Source of the DNA: Anaerolineae bacterium
GTDB taxonomy: Bacteria > Chloroflexota > Anaerolineae > Promineifilales > Promineifilaceae
NCBI GenBank assembly: GCA_023382655.1
Contig: JAHDWK010000008.1
Location: forward strand, 124,001-188,000
Reading direction: 5' to 3'
DNA length: 64,000 bases
Shown: piece by piece, positions 19,010 through 27,100 of the stretch
How positions within the stretch are numbered: the first letter of the stretch is position 1
Layout: every line of letters starts with the position of its first letter
The notes under the pieces: model-generated
Told to the model about the DNA's origin: nothing
The model's database searches: none
What the model saw: only the letters and a program-made list of their open reading frames with translations
Program-made: the position numbers and the translations under genes

Positions 19010-20979
19010 AAGCGATCTCCCCCCGATTGGTTCGGTCGTCGCACGACCCGTGTACTGCGGCCGGAATCAAACGTGTCACTGGTGTTGGGGTCACGGCCGT
19101 AGCCGCCATAAGACGGTGTGGCGCTCTCAAATTGCAGCTTGACACCGCCGCGTTCTACCCGCGCCAGTTCAATTTCGTCGCCATCCTGCAACTCACGGGG
19201 CTGCATAGATTCCAGACGCACCCCATTGAGAAAGGTGCCGTTGGCGCTGTCTTCGTCTCGAATCATAAAGTGGTCTTCTTCATCAATGATGGTGCAGTGG
19301 CGGCGGCTGATGGGGCTGGTGTCGTCGTGCTGCTGGAAGAGCAATTCCGCGTCTTGTTTGGCGCGGCCAATGGTGGTGGTGCCGTAGATTTCCAGCTTTT
19401 TGCCCACACTCACATCTCCTTCCAGCACAGTCAGGTAAGCGCGGGGGTTAGACTGCTTTTCAATGCGTTTGGTGATGCGGTCAATCTGCTTGTTCACAGT
19501 CTGGCGCACGGCCAATACCGGCCCTTTGTTCCGGGTCATTACGACCACAATCATGGCCACCGCCAGTAGCACCATGCCGATGGCTAACAAGGTGTTTGAC
19601 AAACCGCCGTTCGCCGTGGGCGGCACCGTAGTTTGGGGAACCGCAGTAACAGGTACGGCCGTGCCGTCAATGATCACGGTATCAGGTTCTTCTGTAGGGG
19701 CGGCAGTGGTGGGCAAGACGACAGTTACGTTTGCCGAAGCCGGGCGCGAGTCGAGATTAAATTCATCTTTGACGATGACGGCCAATTCAATGGCGCCTGA
19801 TTCCGATTCTGCGGCCAGGTCGGCTACCAATGCCCAGGGAACGGTAAAGGTGATTTCGTCAGGGCCACGAATATTGGTCAGCGGCTCGGTGGGCACACCA
19901 TTAACGGTCAGGGTGGCTCTTTGCAGGTTGCGGGGATGGTTATCGGTAAAAACAACTTTAGCCACCACCTCTAACGGCGCGTCTGGCGTGAGGCGGGCAT
20001 TTTCTGTCGGGCTTTCAATGGTGACACGCGGTAGTTCAATCTGATCAACGGTATATTCACCCTGGCCGGTGACACGTCCGTCATCAGCCACTACTTCGAC
20101 AACTCGGGTGCTGGCTAACCCATCTGGGGAGCGGTACGCCATCTCATATACAGGGCGCAAAGTCTCGGCAATCTGCCGGTAAAAATTATCGGCTGAAGCG
20201 GTATCGGTCAGATTAAGCGATTGGCCGCCGCTGGTAGTAGCCATGTTTGTTACCAGCCCGTTCGCATCACGCCCGGCCACCAAAACAGCATAAATGGGAA
20301 TGCCCAGCTCGGCTGCCTCATTGGCTAACGCTGCCGGTTCACCGGATTCGTATCTTTCCAGTTCGCTGGTAAATAAGATGACGAGCCGGGGTTGATCGCT
20401 GGCCCCTTCAGCCCTGTCTAACTCGTTCAGAATCTGGCCTAATGGTTGGATGGGGGCAGATAGGCATTCGTCGGCATTGGCGCAGGTGGGCGGGCGAAAA
20501 TCATCGAGCACGGCCGTGACATCATTTGGGTTTTTGGTGAAATCAGGCAATAGGGGCACGAGGTTGCTGCCTTCAATGGCGCTGACCCGGACACGGTCAT
20601 CTGGCAGCATGTGGGTCTGCACAAACTGGCGAATGGCCTCTCTGGTCTGGTTCCAGCGATCCGCCTGCCCCATACGTAAGCCGGCATCAATGACAAAATG
20701 CACCCACACCGGCCCTTCCTCAATGACCGGCCCTCTCTCCAATTCCACCCGGTCTCCGTTTTCCAACAACTGCAAGTTACTGGTCGTCAGCCCCGATACC
20801 GGGGCGCCTTCAGCATTCAAAGCACGGGCATAAACGGTGACTTCAGGGAATTCGGCGGCGTCAACGGCCGTTACAATAATCTCCGTCACCGGTCCATTCC
20901 CCTGAGCGCTGGTCAATCCCGCAAAAGTAAAAAAGAAAACCAATACAAGTAATGCGATAAAACCCCTTGAATGCTGCAT
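19006..20979 (-). CDS. Membrane VWA-domain protein with cytoplasmic FHA domain
   Basis: 657 residues. A signal peptide (GFIALLVLVFFFTFAGLTSA) leads to an outer region with a VWA fold (about 95-290). The metal site reads FVIDAGLRMG where DxSxS is expected, so MIDAS metal binding is doubtful. An Ig-like domain follows, then a helix (LLAIGMVLLAVAMIVVVM) and a cytoplasmic FHA domain (about 525-640) with TIGRAKQDAEL, ISRRHCTI and SANGTFL intact. The layout fits an outside-in signalling protein: ligand outside, phosphothreonine partner inside. The start has AGGAG five bases upstream. Its stop overlaps the start of the kinase gene that follows. It resembles VWA-FHA proteins found near bacterial kinases; the outer ligand is unknown. 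Confidence 0.85.
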   Translation of the reverse strand: MQHSRGFIALLVLVFFFTFAGLTSAQGNGPVTEIIVTAVDAAEFPEVTVYARALNAEGAPVSGLTTSNLQLLENGDRVELERGPVIEEGPVWVHFVIDAGLRMGQADRWNQTREAIRQFVQTHMLPDDRVRVSAIEGSNLVPLLPDFTKNPNDVTAVLDDFRPPTCANADECLSAPIQPLGQILNELDRAEGASDQPRLVILFTSELERYESGEPAALANEAAELGIPIYAVLVAGRDANGLVTNMATTSGGQSLNLTDTASADNFYRQIAETLRPVYEMAYRSPDGLASTRVVEVVADDGRVTGQGEYTVDQIELPRVTIESPTENARLTPDAPLEVVAKVVFTDNHPRNLQRATLTVNGVPTEPLTNIRGPDEITFTVPWALVADLAAESESGAIELAVIVKDEFNLDSRPASANVTVVLPTTAAPTEEPDTVIIDGTAVPVTAVPQTTVPPTANGGLSNTLLAIGMVLLAVAMIVVVMTRNKGPVLAVRQTVNKQIDRITKRIEKQSNPRAYLTVLEGDVSVGKKLEIYGTTTIGRAKQDAELLFQQHDDTSPISRRHCTIIDEEDHFMIRDEDSANGTFLNGVRLESMQPRELQDGDEIELARVERGGVKLQFESATPSYGGYGRDPNTSDTFDSGRSTRVVRRPNQSGGDRF

Positions 20980-20997
20980 ATTACTCCTGTACCTGGG

Positions 20998-21870
20998 CTA
21001 CAAATTCAACTTTATCAATAAATCTTTCACTCGTTCACTGGCAATTTGCAGTTGGGTCACGGCTTCCTGCAATTCTGTCGCCATGGGGTCAATGACGCCC
21101 GACTGTGGGGGTAAACCCGTATTTTGTTCGGCCGCAATCTGACTAAACAGGGTAATGGTTTCCGGCAAAGGCATAATGTGCAATTCGGATTGCAGCAGGT
21201 CGGTACAGCGGTGAAATTGGCGCACGGCCTGAGCATACAACCCCAGGCCGCGGTAACAATGCATGAGCGCCCGATGCACTTCCTCCCGTAGGGGATCAAT
21301 TTGTAAGATATGTTGCCCCATTTCGACGGCCGTCTCATACGCCCCGCGTTGCATCGCACTAAACATCAATTCCCCCAACAAGCGCAAATGCAAACGCGCC
21401 AGACGTTCACGTTCGAGCAAACACCAGTCGGCATAAATACCCTCACAAAAGTCACCTTGATATAAAGCTTCGGCTTCAACCAACCAATTTTCTTGCCGGA
21501 CCGGATCATTTTCTGCCCAGGCGCGATGCAAACAGGTTTCAAAAGCAACAAAGTCCACCTGCAATTCAGGTATAGGCGATAGCGTAATCCAATCGCGCGA
21601 AGTCAGCAGCAGTTCATCGCAGGTGAAGTGCAAGGTATGAAAGAGAGAGCGCAGTCGCCAGACGGCCGTGTTCAGTCGCCCTCGCCCTTGTTCTTCAGAG
21701 CAATCCGGCCAGAGCAAATCTATAAGCTTCAATCGGCTGTGTTTGACGCGGGGAAATAATAACAGATAACCAAGCAGTTCCTCCACATGGTGAGTGGGAA
21801 AACTGGACACCACCAGCTCATCATGCTGTAGTTGGAGTTTGCCCAACGTCCGAATCTGTAAATGGGTCAC
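20998..21870 (-). CDS. SARP-type transcriptional regulator with BTAD domain
   Basis: 290 residues. Residues 1-95 form an OmpR-like winged helix (LLGYLLLFP, LIDLLWPD, GRLNTAVWRLRSLF). Residues 100-245 form a bacterial transcriptional activation domain of TPR-like helices (VDFVAFETCL, LYQGDFCEGIYADWCLLER, AMQRGAYETAVEMGQHIL, DPLREEVHRALMHCY). No NB-ARC or other C-terminal sensor follows, so this is a short SARP. The start is GTG, with a GGGG stretch just upstream. It is first in the signalling module, 18 bases before the VWA-FHA gene, and lies right after the end of the eCIS locus; it may control either or both. Such regulators bind direct repeats near promoters; I could not identify such sites here. 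Confidence 0.85.
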   Translation of the reverse strand: MTHLQIRTLGKLQLQHDELVVSSFPTHHVEELLGYLLLFPRVKHSRLKLIDLLWPDCSEEQGRGRLNTAVWRLRSLFHTLHFTCDELLLTSRDWITLSPIPELQVDFVAFETCLHRAWAENDPVRQENWLVEAEALYQGDFCEGIYADWCLLERERLARLHLRLLGELMFSAMQRGAYETAVEMGQHILQIDPLREEVHRALMHCYRGLGLYAQAVRQFHRCTDLLQSELHIMPLPETITLFSQIAAEQNTGLPPQSGVIDPMATELQEAVTQLQIASERVKDLLIKLNL

Positions 21871-22116
21871 AATGCACCCCTTATAGATGATTCAGCCATG
21901 TAAAAACCCAGATTCTGGAGCTTAATACGTCTGTGACCGGTTGACAGCTATATAAATAAGGATTAAGTGTTGAAATCTGGTTTCCTGTCCGTTACCTTTG
22001 GCTGCCCGGGAGGCGCCACTTTTTTGTCCTGGCTTGATGTTACCGGATGGACAGGGCATTGTCAATTTGCGGTATGGGGCAAATTGGAGATTGACGACTG
22101 GAGATTCTCCTCACGA
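21871..22116. other. Non-coding gap between eCIS locus and regulator
   Basis: This 246-base gap is the longest between genes in the left half. It contains an AT-rich stretch (TATATAAATAAGG) and, near the right end, GGAGATTGACGACTGGAGATT followed by CTCC, a word-iteration element. It is a likely place for a terminator of the eCIS transcript and a promoter for the regulator, but I see no convincing -35/-10 pair. Confidence 0.4.
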
Positions 22117-23133
22117 TCACTTATAGCGCAAGGTGTAACTGGTATGCGCCGGTTTGTGGGCGTTGATCAGCGGGGTAATGAGAGTGGCATTGACTTCGGA
22201 CTCCCGCACAGGCAGGGTGACAGTAAAGGTAAAAGGTTCAAGGCTCTCACCGGTATCATCAATTTCGGGGATAAGACCGGTATAGATTTCCAAAATCCGG
22301 CTGAGCGCCCAACGGGTACCGCGCCGGGCATAAATCTGGTGTGCTTCCGCCAAAATGGTACGGCGTTTGGCCTCATCCCAACTCTGGTCAAAGGTAAGGT
22401 CAAACCAGTTTGCCAGCCAGGGTAAAAAGTCAGCCGGGGCAGTGGCCGGATGTAGGAAAAGGTCAAAATTATCTACCGTCCACTCAATAGGGGCATAGAT
22501 GGATTCAAATAACGCCAGGAACCGCTTCATAAAATCGGTGTGGTAAATGCCGGGCAGATATTGCAGGTAGCGGCTGTCGGTAAGAGATAAGCCAGGTGGC
22601 GGCGTATAGGCCGGTTCAGCCTCCGGTTCCGGGATGGGCAGCACAGGTGGTTGGCCTTTGGGTGGTTCACCGTTCACTTTGGTTTCGGCGCGGCTTTTGC
22701 GGGAGGGTTTAGGCGGTGGCTCACTCACGGCAACCGGTTCAGGCAGAGGTGGTTCGGGGAGGGCCGGTTCTGGTTCTGGTTCGGGTATGGGTTCAGGAAT
22801 GGGGACGACGGCGGCCTCGGCGGCCACTTCTTCCATTTCATACGTCAGCAGAAACGCGCCGATCTCAATCACATCGCCGGGATTGAGCGGATGGGGATCA
22901 TGTTCTTTCAAGCGGATGCCATTGACTTTGGTGCCGTTGGAACTTTTGGTATCGGTAAGGGTGCAACCATCATCGGCGCACACAATTTGGGCGTGTCGCC
23001 GCGAGACCAACTGGTCATCCAGCACCAGGTCAGCATCACGCCGCCCCAACACGGTTGTGCCCATCGGCAATTCATACGTAGACGTTCCAGCGGGGCCGGA
23101 AATTTGCAAACGGTGTATGATCGTATTATCCAT
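22117..23133 (-). CDS. FHA domain fused to phage-tail-protein-I-like baseplate domain
   Basis: 338 residues. The N-terminal FHA domain (15-100) has TTVLGRRDADLVLD, VSRRHAQIV and SSNGTKV intact. A Pro/Glu linker (EPIPEPEPEPALPEPP) leads to a C-terminal domain (190-335) that starts RYLQYLPGIYH and includes FLPWLANWFDLTFDQSW and RRGTRWALSRILEIYTG. That is the signature of phage tail protein I (TIGR02242-type), a small baseplate part also seen in eCIS loci. An injector component with a phosphothreonine-binding module is unusual: docking could depend on a kinase, for example the one at 41278-44646. Its start overlaps the end of the YbjN-like gene by eight bases. It is the last gene of the eCIS locus. 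Confidence 0.85.
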   Translation of the reverse strand: MDNTIIHRLQISGPAGTSTYELPMGTTVLGRRDADLVLDDQLVSRRHAQIVCADDGCTLTDTKSSNGTKVNGIRLKEHDPHPLNPGDVIEIGAFLLTYEMEEVAAEAAVVPIPEPIPEPEPEPALPEPPLPEPVAVSEPPPKPSRKSRAETKVNGEPPKGQPPVLPIPEPEAEPAYTPPPGLSLTDSRYLQYLPGIYHTDFMKRFLALFESIYAPIEWTVDNFDLFLHPATAPADFLPWLANWFDLTFDQSWDEAKRRTILAEAHQIYARRGTRWALSRILEIYTGLIPEIDDTGESLEPFTFTVTLPVRESEVNATLITPLINAHKPAHTSYTLRYK

Positions 23134-24073
23134 TTTTTGTTTCTTTCATTTCCTCCGGCAGTGCCTCTACTGGTGATGCGGTACCATCAATAACCTGTTT
23201 CAAATTGGGCCAGTATTTATCTGCTGTAGCGAGAGCCGGATAGATAACATTCCTGATTAGTTGAGTTTTAGGTGTGAGACCATAAAAGTCAACGCCATTA
23301 ACAAAAGACATAGCGGAGTCAGCAAAATTGAAAAGGAAATAACCCAACTTCAGATTGTAGTTTATTCGTGTCATCCACTCCACAATTGCAGCCTCATTCC
23401 GGTCTTCCATAGCACCCGGCAAACCAATGCTGAAGAAAAACTTTTTTTGTGAGGCTAACATCGTTGCATAACAATAGTAGGATTTGTAATTGTGGCCCGT
23501 GTATGTTATGCGTGTGTAGTAATCATAAAGCTGATGATAAGCCCAATTTTCCTCATCAAAGAATTGGATTACGGTTTTATAAAGAAGTTGGGCTTCTTCA
23601 TCGTGCTCTGATTCGCCAGGTCGGGGAGGGTGCAAACGCTCGGCAGCGTTGCCTGGCGAAGTTTTGTCTGCTACTACTTCCATTAAACCAGGCAGATAAT
23701 GAAGTAGGGCATCAACGGGGTTGTAAATCATGTTTTCAACCAATTGAATTTCTAAAGGTTGCCCATGAAAGGCAAAGCTAGCTTTACATCGTACCTGGCC
23801 AGTCAGATAATCAAGCTCAAAATCGCAGGTCCACAGATCGTTATTGATTCGGGTCAAGTATTCCGATACGGCCGCAAAGCGGTGTGGAGGTACGGTAATA
23901 GGGGCAACCGGATAAAACATGAGCTCATGGGGAAAAGCCAAGGCATATCCCACCAATTGCTCATCTCCGGCGGGAATAACCAGGCGGTAAGTAGACGAAT
24001 CCTTTAGCTTTTCCACCTGCCAATTTCGGGAACGCAAGTATGCTTCTAGAATCTCGATTTCCTTGTTAATCAT
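23126..24073 (-). CDS. Tandem YbjN-like (type III chaperone-fold) protein
   Basis: 315 residues, no signal or membrane segment. Two halves look alike. The first has VSEYLTRINNDLWTCDFELD and later LVENMIYNPVDALLHYLPGLMEVV; the second has IVEWMTRINYNLKLGYFLFN and later LIRNVIYPALATADKYWPNLKQVI. This is the YbjN pattern, related in fold to type III secretion chaperones, here duplicated into one chain. It lies 30 bases after the 1635-aa cargo gene and overlaps the FHA-tail gene, so it could be a loading chaperone for that cargo. The YbjN assignment is by eye and moderate; the chaperone role is inference. Confidence 0.65.
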   Translation of the reverse strand: MINKEIEILEAYLRSRNWQVEKLKDSSTYRLVIPAGDEQLVGYALAFPHELMFYPVAPITVPPHRFAAVSEYLTRINNDLWTCDFELDYLTGQVRCKASFAFHGQPLEIQLVENMIYNPVDALLHYLPGLMEVVADKTSPGNAAERLHPPRPGESEHDEEAQLLYKTVIQFFDEENWAYHQLYDYYTRITYTGHNYKSYYCYATMLASQKKFFFSIGLPGAMEDRNEAAIVEWMTRINYNLKLGYFLFNFADSAMSFVNGVDFYGLTPKTQLIRNVIYPALATADKYWPNLKQVIDGTASPVEALPEEMKETKNG

Positions 24074-24103
24074 GCCAATAACTCATCGTTGTAATCGGTC
24101 CAA

Positions 24104-27100
24104 CTAATGGAAAAGATTATATATTTTTTGAGCTGTTGCAGTACCAATGCCATTCACGGCCGTCAGGTCATCAAGAGATGCTGCCCGGAGTTGTTCCATC
24201 GTTGGGAAGGCGGTCAGTACTGCATTAGCCCGCGCCTCACCAATGTAGGGGATATTAGTTAATAACTGCTGCCGCAATTGGGCTTTTATATCTTCGGCTT
24301 CACCTGGCGTTACCGGGTTACCAGATTCATCACGAATAGTACTGGCTTCTAAAACCTGCACGCCTTCTTCATATGAGTTAAACGTGTAAGAGCGAGAGGG
24401 ATTTCCCTGATTATCTACTTCTGTAAGGTCAGCATGTGACCAATTGCGCAAAATATGCCACCGTACACGGCTAACCTGGGCCCCTATCATGGGGCCTACT
24501 TCTGGCAATTCCTGGCGGAATAGCACACTACTGGGGTCATAAACCCGCATAAACACGTGAACTTCCCCTGTCATATTTCTAACAAACTGCCGTGAAAGAT
24601 TGTTCCAGAGTGGGCCAAGGGTAGAAAAGTTCTCGAACAATTTCAAACCATCATATACTTTGCCCGCTTGCGTAGACTCCAACGTAGTAAAGCCCAGTGA
24701 GCGGGCATAGAGGCTCACGGCAATACCACCAGACCAGAGAGCCAGTGGCGCAACACCGGCCAGGTGGGAAGCAATCTGACTAGCCAAGTCAGCGTAGTAT
24801 TGGTTGGGATCACGTTTTCTGCCAGCCAGATTTTGTTGTCGTTGTTGTTGAATCCCGCGAATCGTCAGGTTCCAGGCAGCATCGGCATTTGTCGTAGAAG
24901 TAAAGGTTGCAAATATATTTAGGAATTCTTCGCGCTCCGGATGAACATCCTGTGTATTACTGGCATCCCAATCAACAGTTCGCACTTGTCGCTTCGTTTC
25001 CAGGCCATCTTCAACCGCCTGGGTCAATTCGGCCAGATCATTAAATGAACGGTTTTCTTCGTGCAGGCGATAGAGCGTCGCTTCCATGTCCTGGTAGTCA
25101 GGGTTAGGGGCACCTAGTGGCGTCGTTTTGGGTATACCCAATGCCCTGGCCACCTGTGGCACCAGACTCTCCGTTTGTGGCAGGGTTTGTTGTTTGAGAC
25201 GGCCGCCATCTTTAATGAATAAGGGCATGCGTTGTACGGTTTCCGGGGATTGGCCCCATTGAACGTTTTGCGCCCCTTGTATATAAGCCTGTTTAACCTT
25301 GCCCGCTTCAATATCTTCAACTTCCTCACCAAAGATAGTAAAAAGTTGGGTGAGGACGTCAGCCAGATTTTGCTCTGCCTCTTCGGCCTGGTTATCGGCC
25401 GTTTCAAATTCCGTCTCCCCGCGACCATCACCTGGCAATCTGTCAGCTTCCTCCTTTTCACGGGCAGCTTCTTCACCGGCGCTTCGTGTCAGCCCGAGCA
25501 TATTTTTGGCCGTGCTGAGGAGGGTCCGTGCCCGGTTCGCGTCTTCACCTGCCATTTCGGCATTGCCTTGTAAACTGGATTCCCATTCGGCAATTTTAGC
25601 TTCCAGAGGCATGGTTTCGCTGGCAACCATGACAGTGACGGCCGTACCCTGCACGTTGTACCAAAGGCGATGTCCTTCACCGGCAGCATTGAAGGTCACC
25701 GTCTCACCCACTTCACCGTCTCCGACACGGCCGTCACCCTGTTCCTGCTGCTGCCCTTCCCCCATATCAAAACCTAAGGCAGTCCCCACACGGTTAACCC
25801 CGCGCTGGACGAAGGAGCTGATACGGCCGATCACCCGCTTGATAAAGCCCGCCACCATTTGCACCGGGCGGGAGTTGAGTACCTTGTCTATGGCGCCATC
25901 TACGGCCGTGCGCACACTATCAATGATCTCCTTCACCTTCTCGCTGATATTGCCCAGCCCCAACAACGACGACAAGAAACTGATCGCCACCGGAATCGCC
26001 CGCGCCAACGCCTGCTCAATGAAGTTGGCCGCCGCGCTGATGTTCCCGGAAGCAATCGCCCCAACCGAATCAATAATCGCGTTCACCAGCGACATGATCT
26101 GCGAACCGCGCTCAATAAAGAACATCACCACGTCATAAATCATCTTGCAGGCGCGGATAAACGCGCCTGCCGGGTTAAACAGGCTGATCACCCAGGTGAT
26201 GCCTGCCTTAACCACCCGCTCGATGATAAACTCCTCAATCTTGCCAAAAATCATCTCCTTCAAATCAGACAAATGCTGCTGGATAATCTCCCACAACTGG
26301 CCGAAGTCGCCGCTCTGGATCACTTCAAAGATGTGCACCACTTCCATCAGCGCCTCCACCCCTTCCGCGCCCATCAGCCGTTCCAACCCAAACCGCGCCA
26401 GCCCGACCATGCCCTGCTCCTGGTAAATGTTCACCAGTTCCATGATCTGGCCGTAGATGCCCATGAGGTCAATGCCCAACACCTGAGACACTTTACCTAT
26501 GATCTGCTCAAAGGAGATGCCCAAAATTTGCATCACCAGTTGCAAAATACCGGGCAAGTCAAAATTTTCCGGCAAAGTAATGCCCGCCCCACCCAACGTG
26601 CCGGTCAGCCAACCAATCAACCCTTGCTGCAAATGGGTACCGATGTTATCTACAAACTGGCTGAACCCCAGTTTGATAGCATCAATTAAATTGCTCAGGA
26701 ATTCGATGGGGCCGCTGATGATTTTGCCAATGGCATCGGCCACCCGTGACAACACATTGAGCAGCATCTCCTTCAATTCCAGGATGACCTTGATGACACC
26801 CACAATGGCATTGAGCGCCTTATCAATGAGGCCGGCGTTGGCCGCTTTCATTTCTTCAATGCGGGCGTCCACCGCTTGCAAGTGTTCCTGGTATTTGCTG
26901 GCCAGGGTATCAATCAGAGCATTCTGTTTATCATTGACGCTTTGCTCTAGCTCGTCAAACCGGCTCTGGATATTGTCGGCCGCTTCCTGGCCGACGGTCT
27001 GCAAATCCTGGGGCAGTTGGGCAATGTAATCCTGGATGCGTTTACGGCCGTTGGCAATCTCCGCCTTGGCCTCCGCCATCCCCCGGCCAATAATCGCCAC

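Noticed and set aside
21871..22116. Promoter with TTGACA near 21941
   Set aside because: TTGACA is on the plus strand, whereas the regulator is on the minus strand, and no good -10 box lies at the right distance.
25299..26689. Long plus-strand frames opposite the giant cargo gene
   Set aside because: They are antisense shadows caused by codon bias; the minus strand has a continuous 1635-codon gene with recognisable motifs.
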